Shown here one piece after another: positions 24,501 to 32,990 of a stretch of 64,000 bases of DNA (the stretch's first letter is position 1; each line of letters starts with the position of its first letter). Position numbers and translations under genes: made by a program. The notes below the pieces were generated by a model. The model searched no databases. It saw nothing but the letters and a program-made list of their open reading frames with translations, and was not told where the DNA came from. The stretch is from Struthio camelus (lineage: Eukaryota > Chordata > Aves > Struthioniformes > Struthionidae): contig NC_090946.1 of NCBI RefSeq assembly GCF_040807025.1, forward strand, positions 4,134,001-4,198,000. Reading direction: 5' to 3'.

Positions 24501-25569
24501 GGCTCTGGTTAGAGAGGTGATGAGTGCCCTCAGTATGCACAGGAAGTTTGTGCCCAAGACTCAGTTCCTCTGGCTATTCTGACAGCCTGTGGTTCTCTGA
24601 GGAGTGATACAAACTCATGTTGTCCTTGTTTCTCTTTGCAGGAGCAAGTCCCATTCTGAAATTAGTTTGGAGGGGTTTTATGAGACAAAGGCACTTTCTC
24701 CTGTGCAGAAAGACCCTGTGGAGCTTCTCCTCCTGGATACAAAGGAACGTCTGTCTGTGGAGCTGCAGGACCGTCGTGCCCCTCTAGCGACCATGGAGAG
24801 TCTCTCTGATAATGAATCCATCTACAGCTTTGATTCAAGGCGCTCCTCTGGTTTTCGGAGTATCCGGGGCTCCCCCAGCCTCCATGCTGTCATGGAGAAG
24901 GATGAGACACATTGCTTTTATATAGACCCTGTTATCCCTGAGGAGAACCCCTCCCTCAGCTCGCGGACAGAGCTGCTGGCTGCTGATAGCCTTTCCAAGC
25001 ACTCCCAGGAGACTCAGCCCCCTGACACAGTGCTCAACAGCGGTGGTACTACTCCCCAGCGACGCTGCAGTGAGGAGGGGGCCAGCAGTGAGGGGGACCG
25101 TGTTTCTTTAGCCCCTCATGAGGAGCTGTCCCTCCAGAATGGTCGGCTCACTGATGTTCCTAGTCCCCAAGTACTGGAGTTTGCGGAGTTCATAGACAGC
25201 CTCTTTAATTTGGATAGCAAAAGCAGCTCCTTCCAGGACATCTACTGCATGATGGTGTCAGACAGCTCCAGTGACTTTGCAGAGATGCCAAAGTCTGTTA
25301 GTGATCAGGAGATCCTGTTAAGGGCACAGTATGAGCCAAACCTAGTCCCAAAGCCCCCAAGGCTGTTTGCAGGCTCAACAGATCCTTCGTCGGGCATCTC
25401 TGTCTCACCCTCCTTCCCTCTTAGTTCATCCGGAGAACTCATGGACATCACTCCCACAGGTGTGAGCAGCCAGGAGTGCCTGGCTACTGACAAAATCCGG
25501 ACTTCCACTCCCTCTGGGCATGTAACCAGCCCTGCCAAGCAGGAGGACCTCATGATTTCGGCCCTCTAG
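372..25569 (+). CDS. DAGLA: DAGLA, diacylglycerol lipase alpha (3' 14 coding exons, 5' part outside window)
   Basis: This is a multi-exon gene for sn1-specific diacylglycerol lipase alpha. The enzyme cleaves diacylglycerol at the plasma membrane to give 2-arachidonoylglycerol, the retrograde endocannabinoid at synapses. The joined exons are 372-506, 1174-1251, 5170-5294, 6546-6702, 7029-7112, 7242-7319, 13677-13757, 16003-16145, 17808-17876, 18982-19054, 20177-20373, 20708-20837, 21910-22091 and 24642-25569. They total 2460 nt, or 819 residues plus stop, with every phase consistent. The protein matches the known family closely from the segment that follows the N-terminal four-helix membrane domain to the C terminus. 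The serine hydrolase nucleophile motif GHSLG (Ser codon 16045-16047), the Asp of GKD (17863-17865) and the His of HEHLP (20802-20804) form the catalytic triad. A long serine-rich tail ends with a Homer-binding PPRLF motif. DAGLB is excluded because it lacks this long tail. The membrane-domain exons must lie upstream of position 1. Confidence 0.97.
507..1173 (+). other. DAGLA: DAGLA intron
   Basis: 667-bp GT-AG intron. No repeat or conserved motif recognised. Confidence 0.9.
1174..1251 (+). CDS. DAGLA: DAGLA exon
   Basis: 26 codons ([10 protein letters not shown]...LDLKNA) between a CTTACAG acceptor and a GTAAGT donor, phase 0 at both ends. The intron that follows (1252-5169) holds the minus-strand CR1 copy. 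Confidence 0.95.
1252..2099 (+). other. DAGLA: DAGLA intron, part before CR1
   Basis: Unique-looking intron sequence. A weak stretch around 1435-1560 resembles the worn 3' part of an ancient SINE or L2-like element (cf. the low-confidence relics at 18370 and 28106), but it is too degraded to assign. Confidence 0.7.
2100..2123 (-). repeat. CR1 terminal octamer repeats (copy 1)
   Basis: Three tandem 8-bp units (2100-2107, 2108-2115, 2116-2123), the middle one with one substitution. This short microsatellite is the usual 3' terminus of avian CR1 and marks the insertion end. Confidence 0.85.
2100..4770 (-). mobile_element. CR1 LINE copy 1, 5'-truncated, inactive
   Basis: Non-LTR retrotransposon of the CR1 clade on the minus strand, inside a DAGLA intron. 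Read on the minus strand it runs from the end of an APE-type endonuclease (about 4530-4230, with [20 protein letters not shown]), through a reverse transcriptase region (about 4078-2890, with [15 protein letters not shown] at 3115-3070), to the 3' UTR (about 2700-2124). Its 3' end has three octamer units at 2100-2123 of the CTTCTGTG type, the CR1 signature. It is dead: the endonuclease SDH motif reads SDR (codon 4409-4411), the RT FADD motif reads FADA (3014-3022), the frame is broken, and the 5' half is missing. The 5' boundary near 4770 is approximate. Confidence 0.93.
4771..5169 (+). other. DAGLA: DAGLA intron, part after CR1 copy 1
   Basis: Unique intron sequence that ends in a pyrimidine tract and CTCTTTCAG. 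Nothing else recognised. Confidence 0.8.
5170..5294 (+). CDS. DAGLA: DAGLA exon
   Basis: Begins [15 protein letters not shown] after CTCTTTCAG. It ends two bases into a Ser codon at a GTGAGT donor (phase 2). It encodes the helix and the start of the cysteine-rich segment leading into the catalytic domain. A 250-bp polypyrimidine stretch follows closely in the intron. Confidence 0.95.
5295..6545 (+). other. DAGLA: DAGLA intron with polypyrimidine block
   Basis: 1251-bp GT-AG intron. About 5310-5575 is a dense C/T tract on the coding strand. The rest is ordinary intron. Confidence 0.9.
5310..5575 (+). repeat. Polypyrimidine tract (CT-rich low complexity)
   Basis: About 265 bp of almost pure C and T with scattered A, directly downstream of the exon ending at 5294. 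It is imperfect rather than a clean tandem repeat. Confidence 0.8.
6546..6702 (+). CDS. DAGLA: DAGLA exon, cysteine-rich segment
   Basis: The acceptor TCTGCAG at 6545 completes a Ser codon. The exon then reads [20 protein letters not shown] and on to TSCHDA, with a GTGAGG donor in phase 0. The Cys cluster across the junction (SCSCCCLC) appears to have one more Cys than the human protein as I remember it. Such clusters are candidate palmitoylation sites, which is an inference. Confidence 0.94.
6703..7028 (+). other. DAGLA: DAGLA intron
   Basis: 326-bp GT-AG intron. Nothing further recognised. Confidence 0.9.
7029..7112 (+). CDS. DAGLA: DAGLA exon, lipase core strand
   Basis: 28 codons, [20 protein letters not shown] through IRGTLSPK, phase 0 at both ends (CTTTTCCAG acceptor, GTAGGT donor). 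The IRGT motif is typical of class 3 lipase folds, where this loop helps form the oxyanion hole. Confidence 0.95.
7242..7319 (+). CDS. DAGLA: DAGLA exon
   Basis: 26 codons, [17 protein letters not shown] through GTWLGHK, phase 0 at both ends (CTTCCAG acceptor, GTATGT donor). Only a 129-bp intron separates it from the previous exon. The intron downstream carries the plus-strand CR1 copy. Confidence 0.95.
7320..7687 (+). other. DAGLA: DAGLA intron, part before CR1 copy 2
   Basis: Starts with a GTATGT donor. It contains A-rich runs (about 7370-7390 and 7515-7560) and no other recognised element. Confidence 0.8.
7688..9770 (+). mobile_element. CR1 LINE copy 2, internally deleted, inactive
   Basis: CR1 retrotransposon on the plus strand, in opposite orientation to copy 1 and near identical to it wherever both are present. 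It starts further 5' in the endonuclease (about 7688). It carries the same SDR change in the SDH motif (Arg codon 8303-8305) and ends with two octamer units at 9755-9770. Two internal deletions are visible against copy 1. About 0.7 kb is lost at the junction near 8660-8672 (most of the N-terminal RT). About 0.11 kb is lost near 8880, which removes the PQGSVLAP and FADD parts of the RT centre. Different 5' ends and tails indicate two separate insertions. The 5' boundary is approximate. Confidence 0.93.
7894..7920 (+). repeat. GGGGT tandem repeat inside CR1 copy 2
   Basis: About five units of GGGGT (or TGGGG), a short expansion inside the CR1 endonuclease region. It is G-quadruplex compatible on the + strand. 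Confidence 0.8.
9771..13676 (+). other. DAGLA: DAGLA intron, part after CR1 copy 2
   Basis: About 3.9 kb of intron without coding potential. An A/G-rich simple tract lies at 10346-10383, and 10400-12300 is distinctly AT-rich. The intron ends in ATCCTCAG. Confidence 0.85.
10346..10383 (+). repeat. A-rich simple tract
   Basis: Runs of A broken by single G residues. No retrotransposed sequence is recognisable upstream, so it is treated as low complexity rather than the tail of a processed copy. Confidence 0.8.
13677..13757 (+). CDS. DAGLA: DAGLA exon
   Basis: 27 codons, [15 protein letters not shown] through QAFGRDL, phase 0 at both ends (ATCCTCAG acceptor, GTGAGC donor). It encodes the helix before the nucleophile elbow. 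Confidence 0.95.
13758..16002 (+). other. DAGLA: DAGLA intron
   Basis: 2.2-kb GT-AG intron. About 14868-14936 resembles a worn interspersed repeat common in sauropsids. The remainder is unremarkable. Confidence 0.88.
14868..14936. repeat. Degenerate ancient interspersed repeat (family uncertain)
   Basis: The stretch containing GGTTCATCTAGCCCAGTA and a following CAATTGCCAGCAGCAGA resembles an old repeat seen many times in reptile and bird genomes. I recognise the phrase but cannot name the family with certainty. Confidence 0.35.
16003..16145 (+). CDS. DAGLA: DAGLA exon with the catalytic serine (GHSLG)
   Basis: Encodes [19 protein letters not shown] through SPPGGLL plus two bases of a Ser codon. 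The nucleophile elbow GHSLG lies at 16039-16053 with the Ser codon TCT at 16045-16047, which corresponds to Ser472 of human DAGLA. The acceptor is TTTTCAG and the donor GTAGGT (phase 2). Confidence 0.97.
16146..17807 (+). other. DAGLA: DAGLA intron
   Basis: 1.66-kb GT-AG intron. No repeats or conserved motifs recognised. Confidence 0.88.
17808..17876 (+). CDS. DAGLA: DAGLA exon with catalytic Asp; GC donor
   Basis: Starts with the T that completes the Ser codon, then [10 protein letters not shown] through VVLGKDLVP, and ends with AG of an Arg codon. The catalytic Asp (human Asp524) is GAT at 17863-17865. The donor reads CCCAG|GCAAGT, so the intron starts with GC rather than GT. The next exon begins G ATT GGT, restoring the conserved Arg-Ile-Gly only if this GC donor is used. 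Confidence 0.95.
17877..18981 (+). other. DAGLA: DAGLA intron with GC-AG splice sites
   Basis: Starts AG|GCAAGT and ends CTCTTCCAG. The GC donor otherwise matches the strong U2 consensus, as is usual for functional GC-AG introns. The intron is pyrimidine-rich and holds a probable ancient SINE relic at 18370-18470. Confidence 0.92.
18370..18470 (+). repeat. Probable ancient MIR/CORE-SINE relic
   Basis: Phrases such as GCATTGGCCTAGGAGCCAGG, CCTGGGTTTTATTT and CTCTGCCCTGTTGCGTGATC follow the order of the tRNA-derived MIR-type SINE core. It is heavily diverged, so the assignment is tentative. Confidence 0.4.
18982..19054 (+). CDS. DAGLA: DAGLA exon
   Basis: Starts with the G that completes the split Arg codon, then [20 protein letters not shown] through KPK, with a GTAAGA donor in phase 0. 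The acceptor is CTCTTCCAG. Confidence 0.94.
19055..20176 (+). other. DAGLA: DAGLA intron
   Basis: 1.1-kb GT-AG intron. No recognised elements. Confidence 0.88.
20177..20373 (+). CDS. DAGLA: DAGLA exon, regulatory loop region
   Basis: Encodes [19 protein letters not shown] through NHPAEQC plus two bases (GTGAGT donor, phase 2; TTGGACAG acceptor). It covers most of the known DAGLA regulatory loop inserted in the catalytic domain. The short stretch after SELPEE differs from the human sequence I remember, while both flanks are nearly invariant. That fits a loop under weaker constraint. Confidence 0.94.
20374..20707 (+). other. DAGLA: DAGLA intron
   Basis: 334-bp GT-AG intron with a long C/T-rich 3' half. 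Nothing else recognised. Confidence 0.9.
20708..20837 (+). CDS. DAGLA: DAGLA exon with the catalytic histidine
   Basis: Completes the four-Cys run CCCC, then [17 protein letters not shown] through [13 protein letters not shown]. The catalytic His (human His650) is CAC at 20802-20804 in HEHLP. The acceptor is CTTCTAG and the donor GTAACA (phase 0). Confidence 0.96.
20838..21909 (+). other. DAGLA: DAGLA intron
   Basis: 1.07-kb GT-AG intron. No recognised elements. Confidence 0.88.
21910..22091 (+). CDS. DAGLA: DAGLA exon, start of the C-terminal tail
   Basis: Encodes [20 protein letters not shown] through DRRNSSIK (phase 2), with acceptor TGAATAG and donor GTAAGG. The C-terminal half (after [11 protein letters not shown]) is diverged from mammals and enters the disordered tail. 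An in-exon GTGAGT at 21967-21972 looks like a donor, but using it would break the reading frame. Confidence 0.93.
22092..24641 (+). other. DAGLA: DAGLA intron, purine-rich
   Basis: 2.55-kb GT-AG intron. About 22700-23680 is strongly A/G-rich on the + strand without a clean tandem unit. It may be an old, unrecognised repeat. No exon found. Confidence 0.85.
24642..25569 (+). CDS. DAGLA: DAGLA last coding exon, C-terminal tail and stop
   Basis: 309 codons including the TAG at 25567-25569, preceded by TCTCTTTGCAG. The tail is serine-rich and low in hydrophobic residues. It has conserved blocks [60 protein letters not shown] and a C-terminal block ending in MISAL. PPRLF at 25354-25368 fits the PPxxF Homer-binding consensus that places DAGLA at postsynaptic sites. 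In mammals the tail is a CaMKII target. The middle of the tail (about 25010-25140) is the least conserved part. Confidence 0.97.
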
Positions 25570-27607
25570 TGCAGGGGTAAAGGGGTGCAGCTCTGCGAGC
25601 TGATCCCGTAGGCTGAGTGCTGGGATAATACTTGGAAGAGCTGGTCATTGGGCAGTTCAGATCGGAGGAGACACTTGGAAACATTCCTTCTGGGGTGCTA
25701 CAGTGGCAGCACAGTGATATCTGGAGGATGGATTGTGCTTGGGTCCCATGCTTTTATATGGGAGAAGAAGCATTGCCTCACAATGCCTGCTACATTAAGA
25801 GGGTCTGAGTCACTAAAGGTAGATGCAAGGTCCCTACCTTAGTCTGCCTGAGTTCCTTTAAGGGGCAGATACCTTGCCCCAGGGCACCTACGGAGGTATG
25901 GGAGTGAGATATCTTGCTTCAGGGAATCCTTTGGGGTGAAGGGGTGGATTCTCTGAAGCTCCAAGATTGGATAGACAGAAGCAAGGGGACCAGATTACCT
26001 CCCTGGTACTATTTTCAATGGTTTTGGTAATGAGCGGATTGAGACTTTGGGCCCTATTGCACTAACATGTTGGATCTGGCCCAAGATCCAATTCATCACA
26101 CTTCCATGGGGATTGTTTTTGTAGGACACTCTCCAATTTTAAAGCCATTGGGGCTGTATTCTCCCTAAATGCAGTCTCCCCTTCCCTGGCCAGGCACAGC
26201 AAGAATCAGGCTGGCACTGTGTTTTTACTCCCCTGAGTATTTCTATGTTCAGTGACCACCAGGCTTCTTCTGAGAGGAAAGGAAACTTGTTTTCTGGAGA
26301 GCCAAAGCCCTTTGCCATGTTCCTTCCTTTGCTAGAAGGAGTTCTCCCGAATGTCACCATCGTCACTTCACAGTTCCTTGGACTACTCTGAGCTGCCGGA
26401 CTGACAGGATTCTCATCTCAGAGCTGCATGGATGGAGCAACTTCAACATTTGAAAGGCTTGTCAGCACCCAGCATTATTTACTAGGCCCCTGTGGAGCCT
26501 GGGAGCCTCTGCTGGACCCTGCTGGGTCCTCGCACCACCCATGTGCAGTAATCACAGATCAGTGCCAGCTTCTGTCATTGAGAGTTCAGGGAAAAGATGA
26601 ACTTTTACTAAGTATTGAAATCTCCTGTATGTTTACAGAGCTGCTAAGCTTTTTGGAAGGTATTTATTAAGCAAACAGGAAAGCTTTCCCTAAGCGAAAA
26701 GCATGTTCATTCTCTCTTTCCTGTGCCATTCCCTCTGGGGATTTAGGGAAGAGAAGATGTGTAGACATTGGTAGGATTGCAAGTCCCCTGTTTTTAAAGT
26801 GGGGGTAGGGTAATGGGAGAACCCCTTGGATCTAAGTGTAGGGGAAACTGCATGCATCCCTCACCCACCCTCCCTTCTCTGCCTCCCCATTGCACGACAA
26901 CGCATTACATACCTTGGTTTTACCAACCATGTTGCTGGTAAAACAGCCTGAGCACTGCCGTGCAGAGCCTCTGTGCCCAGAGTAGTCTAGCAGAGCTGTC
27001 ATATGGCAGGAATTTTCTGACAATGGAGGCAGGAGAGAAACTACCTATCTAGAAAGTTAAACATACCATGACCTGCAGAAATCCTTTAATTGACAAAACG
27101 CACTCATGTCAAAGCTCAGCAAAGTTACCAATCAGTCTCACAGCAGCTCTGACCTCCCTCACTGGAAAAGAAATTCCTGCTTAACTTTCTTATAATTGTA
27201 CCCATGTTATTGTCCTCCTCCCTCCTCCTTTACTGTGATAGTTCCATTGTGGGAGGATTCTGTGCTTCCCATGAGCTTAGTCTAACTGTTCATGAGTACT
27301 CCCTGGGATCTTGTTATCCATAGCCTCTAGCTGCGTTCATCAAGTAGTAAGTAGAAGCCCTGGCCATGGATCTGGACTGGTGCCGTACAAACAGAGCAAG
27401 AGTGGTATCAAATACCATCACATCAGAACAGTAGCACTTTATATCCATTGTGCATTAATGTAAGTGACTTCAGCAGGTGCACCGAAATGATGAACTGGAC
27501 TTTGTGTCCAACTGCTGAGGTCCTGTATAACAATTCAATATAGGATACTGTATCCTCTACTCCTTACAAACTACAGGGCCTCTAGAAGTGCAGGGGCTTT
27601 GCCAAAG

Positions 27608-27646
27608 AGGCAGTAAAATATTGTCAAAAAGGCAGTAAAATATTGT
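27608..27646 (+). repeat. Short direct duplication, 22-bp period
   Basis: A 17-bp unit (AGGCAGTAAAATATTGT) occurs twice without mismatch, at 27608-27624 and 27630-27646. This is a local duplication with no known role. Confidence 0.8.
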
Positions 27647-27959
27647 TCCTGTGGTTTAGATTCAAAATGCGACCCCTTCTATAACTTCTTGAATTGAAGG
27701 GAAGAAGCCCCTCTGGATTCTAAGTACTTTATGGAAGAAAATGCATGTCATTCCGAGCAACAAAGAGTTACTTTTTTTTGTAGGTCCTTCAGAAAAGAGC
27801 AGTGTTATATTTCCCTTGCTGAGAGCTTCTGTGGTTCAGGAACTCGTATAGAACAGCCATATAAGTGCCATCAGATCATCCACTACTGCAGACACAGGGT
27901 AAGGCTGAATTGAGAAATACCCAAGAAAGGCTGAAAAGGTGATGTCCGGGAATGCATAC

Positions 27960-27965
27960 AATAAA
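27960..27965 (+). terminator. Candidate polyadenylation signal for DAGLA
   Basis: First AATAAA after the stop codon on the coding strand. The downstream sequence is only weakly G/T-rich. Other possible signals are AATAAA at 30787 and the AT-rich region at 35780-35956. Confidence 0.4.
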
Positions 27966-28105
27966 CTAGATAGTTTTGAGGGAGAAAAGGTAGTTCAGAG
28001 GCTGAGACTAGCAGGCTAGCTCACCTCCTGATGCAAGCTGCTGACATTTTGGTAGAGTGAGGAAAAGGAGTTCATTTCTGCCTTTAAACATTGGCAGAAG
28101 GTGAG

Positions 28106-28225
28106 TAGTAATAACACTTAGCGTTTAGATAGCGCTTTAAATCTGCGAAGCACTTTACAAACGTTAATGAAAGAAGCATCTCAATCAATCCCTGGCATTT
28201 AGGTATGAGGAAATGGCTCTCTGAG
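28106..28225 (+). repeat. Probable ancient L2/MIR-like relic
   Basis: A stretch with TAGCGCTTTAAATCTGCGAA and CACTTTACAAACGTTAATGA matches the well-known phrase of an old amniote repeat 3' end. Strongly decayed; the family assignment is tentative. Confidence 0.4.
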
Positions 28226-29270
28226 ACTAGGTGGAACTACTGGTGCCCTACGCAAGGGAGGTGGGAGATGACTCAAAGCAAGGAAGGTGGATTCCTCCCT
28301 GTTAGGAAAGAGTTATTGTTTCAGTAGTGACCTTATTAGGTTTAACGGATTGCACTATTGCACCAGAAAGTCACTTCTCATCTGGGTGTAACTCCATTAT
28401 TTCCTGGCGTACATGATCCTGTGCATGACTGTTTCCCTTCTCTGTGCCATTGGAACTGTATTGTGGGGGAATGTGGCTACCTTGCCCTGACCAGCTGTAT
28501 TGGGAAACAGCCTGGCGGGCTGCAGTTTTTGCTTTGTTTGTGCTCTGTGATTATTAGGCTTCTTCTGAAAATCCTGGAAATGCCTTCTGCTTGTGACCTG
28601 GCTTGCCATAGACCAAGGCAGTAAAGGTGCAAAAGAGCCCATTTAGCTGAGGTTCTTATTGCATCCTATTATGGGTAATTGCCATTTTCCACTGTTCTCT
28701 CTTGACAAACAGATCTGTTCCCAGTTGCTGGCCCTCCCAACGTAAATCCACGTTCTTTGCATTTCTGCTTTAAATGTCTCTGTGTCTTCATTCTCATAAT
28801 TCCTGTGCTATAGGAGCATTTGCACAGGCTAGTGTTGTATTCCATCCTGGAAGAGCATATCTGAAAAGTTAAAACTAAATGCTAAGACTGTAGCTACCTC
28901 TTTCATTCATACTGCATACTATTGCCTACTTTCTCTGCCCTTCCTCCACTCTGATGAGTAGCTGTCTTTGGAAACATGAAGCTTCTTCAGGTTTCTTAAC
29001 CACTTGGCTGCTGGTTCCCACTCTCAAGTCATTGTGCAGCCGCGTTGTGCCTTTTAATTCCCTTAATATTTCAATGGGATGTTACACCCCACGGAGGCAG
29101 TGCTGGAAGTACAGTTTGTGGTACCTGACACACTGGACCTCAGCTAAGCAACCAACAGTTCACTCAGTTCATTGGCATATCCTTAAATTACAACTGAGAG
29201 CTAGTGGATAAAGGAGCGGAGCTGATGGCGTCCAGTTCCTGGAGGGCAGAGACTGGACTTAAAATGCACC

Positions 29271-29284
29271 TTAGGTGCACCTAA
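29271..29284. repeat. Perfect 14-bp palindrome within a 26-bp near-palindrome
   Basis: TTAGGTGCACCTAA is its own reverse complement. The six flanking bases on each side also pair except for one position. The GTGCACCT word recurs just downstream. Confidence 0.85.
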
Positions 29285-32200
29285 AGTGCACCTTAAAATT
29301 AAAGCATAGTAAGTGAAACCCTGTACACCGGATGCAGCTTTGTCAAAGACTCTAGCAGGGTTTTCTCTGCTCTTTCCCCAACCCTCCAGGGAGGCAGGTT
29401 TCAGTTAACCGTGTAAGGATGGGATGTGGCACTTGTCATCACTTGTTTATTGGTGACATCCTTAGCGGACTGTAATGGAATGTAATCCTGAAGCCTTGAA
29501 ATATTCAGGGCAACATGGGAGGCCCTTAACTAGGTGCATGTTTAACTACATCCATCAGCTTAGTGAGGGAAGGCCTCTGACCCTTCCCTAAATGCACTCA
29601 CAAGATGTGATGGGTTTGATGTCGCTCTGTTTTTCACATGTATAGGATGTACTCTAAACATTTTGAGTATGTCCAAAATAGAAGAAAATATTCCAGTTGG
29701 TAATATTCTGTTGAGTTTTGATCATCAAGCCCTGAGTATGTAGTGCTGGCTAACTTTATTTTTGGTAGCTCTTCTACCTCAATAATACTGCTTTTATTGT
29801 TGTTTTAATTGCAGCATTGCTAAGCTAACATAACAGGATCCTGAGTGTGTACAAATGCAGAACAGAATGACAGCCCTTCTCCAATGCTTACTGTTCTTCC
29901 CTCTCTTCTGTGGAGCTGTCCTATCCATTTGGAAATGCATTTTCTTCTGAAGTTACCACGCTTTAGTCTTTCTTCATTTCTCTACTCCCTATTCCTGTCA
30001 CATAATCAGGAGCTGTCTTCTCTCTCCTCTTGGTTACTCCATCTAAGGATGATGGTGTCTCAGTCCACATCTGTGGTAGCACCACTTACACAGCTATCCC
30101 CCATATTGTCATAATGACTCAAAACACAGTGGAATGGGATTCCTGTCATTGTCTGTCTTCCCTGGATTCTTGTCTTGATTCACTTGAGAGCTGCTACTTT
30201 CTGTGGCAGATACGGATGTCTAGAAGGGTCTTATAGAGTAGTTAGCACTGAAAGGTTCTTAAATGCAAGTATAGTATCTCTAGCTTTTGCTTCTCTTGTT
30301 TCTGTTCGGTATTTTCCATGTTCATTCACAGCTTCTGCATTTTTTTAAAGAACTTTATTCAGAAGTAAACAGGGATTACATGAGATATTTTGTTCTGTAC
30401 AGAGGACTGAGATGGCAAAGCTAGTTGTGAGTGTAAATGTAAAAATCCCCCGACTCCCATTTCTGTGCTTTTAGCACATTAAAGATATTACTTTAGAGTA
30501 CACTAATGGCTGAAGGTCTCAAACAGGAATGGGATTTAAAGGGGAACTAGGTGTTGGTGTGAATGAACAAAGGAACATGAGAAGGAAGAAAACCGGTGAG
30601 CGTGGTGGGGAGAGATGCACATTCAGTATGTGCTCCTTGGAACTTCTGCTGCAGGAGTCTGACTTACTGCCCTGCCTTAGTCACTGTATCCCATCTCTGC
30701 CAAAGGAAACAGAGTAGGGAGGGAGATCTCTGACAGTCCCAGCAAGCTAAATCGATGTAGGATTACTTTTTCTCATATCATCTTCAAATAAATTCTACCC
30801 CCCCATCAGTTTCACTGTGCGTTTGTAATGAGGGGCTAATTACGAGGGGTGTTAAACCTTCTCTCTGCCTTCAGTGATTTTCCTTCTTTATTGAGTCTCT
30901 CTGATTTGTCCCCGCTCCAGATGCGTATTGTCCTACTCTCTGTGAAGCTTTTCCATGGTTTTGTCTATTGCTGCTTCTGATTTTTAAATTCATTTTAATC
31001 TTTTCTGTGTTCTGCTTTCAGACTGGGTGATGGAATCTAAATATGTTTGCAAGCATCTTGTTAATATGTAAAAAATGGCCTCTTGTAATATATTCTTCAT
31101 GCATTTGAATGTTTTCTCCACTTTTTTTTTTTAATCTGCAGATGGGCAAAGACCAATGTTTTCATTGAATTGCCCGCACAGATACCCAGTTTAATTTGGA
31201 GTTTAGGGCGTATGAGCGATCAGAATTATTCCTTGCAATGGCCATGTGTTGATCATTGCTGAAATGTATTTGTTGGTGTGTTTGCAATTTGCCTTTTGGA
31301 GCTATATCCCTTCAGAGAAGCCTGGAAGTAGCTTCAGTCTTAGTTGAAAATACAAGTTTTTGTCATCTGCCAGTGTATTGACAACCTTATACTTGCCCCC
31401 TTTCCTAGAATATGTCACATCTTCCTGGGAGCAAAACAGGATATGTATTACCTTACCTATGCAAAATGTGCCTGGTTTCCTCTGCAGGTTTTACAAGCTG
31501 AACAGATGTGTTTCTAGACAGAGTGAAATTCATTGGAGTGTCTTAAAGTTTAAGTACTCATTTACAAGCTACCTCCCTGTTCTGCTGGTGAATGGATGTC
31601 TCATGCATACATAAGTACTGCGTATACTTATAAGTGCTGCCAGCTATATCTAAATCCCAACACGGCCATGACACTGGAAGGCGTTCTAGCCTACTCTGTT
31701 CAATTTCCATGGTCAACAGAAGCACTTCTGTATCTGCCTTGGGAATCAGCTGGGCTGGAGATCTGCTAGATACTGAGTGTTCACTGTGTGCTTATACATA
31801 CCCACAGTTTGGACATTCTCCTTTTTTGGCAGTATGAGGACATTCTGTCTGCAGCAGCTTTTCTCAGTTTGCAGCAAGGTTAGCAGTAGCATTTGATCTC
31901 CCTTTTTTCAGGGATGATGGTTGTAACTACTGCCTGCAGAATGCATTAAACCACATACGCCAGTAATTTGCTGATAAAGTGTCTTATAAGTCTTTAAATG
32001 CAATGCAGAAATACTGGCAGATATTTAAAGTAATCTTTAGCTTTCAACAAGCCTAGCAGCTTTGCTGTTTGCTTAAAAGTTCCTTCAGCTTTCCTCCAAT
32101 CTGTAGCATTACATTTACTTCTTTCTGCTCAAACAACTGAAGCCTGAGATTCTCTTTGCTGAAGATCCTTCTATACTGTCGTGTGTTTGTTATCCCCTCT

Positions 32201-32971
32201 CGTGTTTAAATTATCCCTAACTGAAGCTGGATTTTTTGCTGAGAGCTCTTATATAAGTATGCTGCTGCCAACACACCCTTGCAGAGCTTCTCTGCATTTT
32301 GGGAAGAGACAATCTCTGTGATCCTCTTCTTTCTAGCCAGAAAAGCAGAGGGTGAGTAAATATCTTTTGGCTAAATGCTCCCTTGTTAGAGTTCTGTAGC
32401 AACAGAAGTAATAAGTTACAAAAGTAAAGGGAAGTGAGAGCAAAATGAATCAGATATCTAACATTGAACCTGAAAGCTCAGTGTGAAATCCCAAGATAGA
32501 CTTAACAGGGATGGCCGTTGTTGCTATTAGCTTTGGGCAACAGTGCACAAAATAGAAAGGACATATACAGTCTAAAACTCCTGTCTGGTTCTTTTCTTAG
32601 CAGGTGAAATGCCAACTTCTTCCCTGCTTGCAGTGTACATGGTGCCTCTTTAACCTGCCTAATGAAAGGGAAGGTTGAAAATTAAGCAGTTGTTTTGCAC
32701 AGACTGCTCTGCTAGATACTCTGAGAGAACGTATTGCTTTGAAGCATTTGAAAGCACTGGCTCACCTGGGCTTGTTGCACATCCTTCTTGGAGGCTGTTC
32801 AGTACTGAAATGCAAAGCTGAATTTAGGGAAGAACTACATCTCTTGTGCCAAAGTTCTCTCCCATGGTGCTCCCTCATGGATGAGGCTGTGTTTCATGTT
32901 GCAGGCATGTTTCATGTGCATCCTCTTCGGAGGCACATGCTGCCATTTCTTTGCAGATGAGGAGAGAGAGA

Positions 32972-32990
32972 GAGACAGACAGACAGACAT
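32972..32990 (+). repeat. GA/GACA microsatellite
   Basis: A short GA run leads directly into about four GACA units. Simple sequence repeat with no further meaning evident. Confidence 0.75.

Larger units (their letters stand above)
25570..27965 (+). other. DAGLA: DAGLA 3' UTR (proximal, end inferred)
   Basis: Sequence directly after the TAG stop, with no further coding match. The first canonical AATAAA is at 27960-27965, giving a 2.4-kb 3' UTR. That is similar in size to what I remember for the mammalian transcript. A clear GT-rich downstream element is missing, so the true end is uncertain. Confidence 0.6.

Noticed and set aside
24604..24641. Upstream extension of the last DAGLA exon (open frame starts at 24604).
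   Set aside because: The conserved protein joins at 24642 after a strong TCTCTTTGCAG acceptor; the extension is intron read-through.
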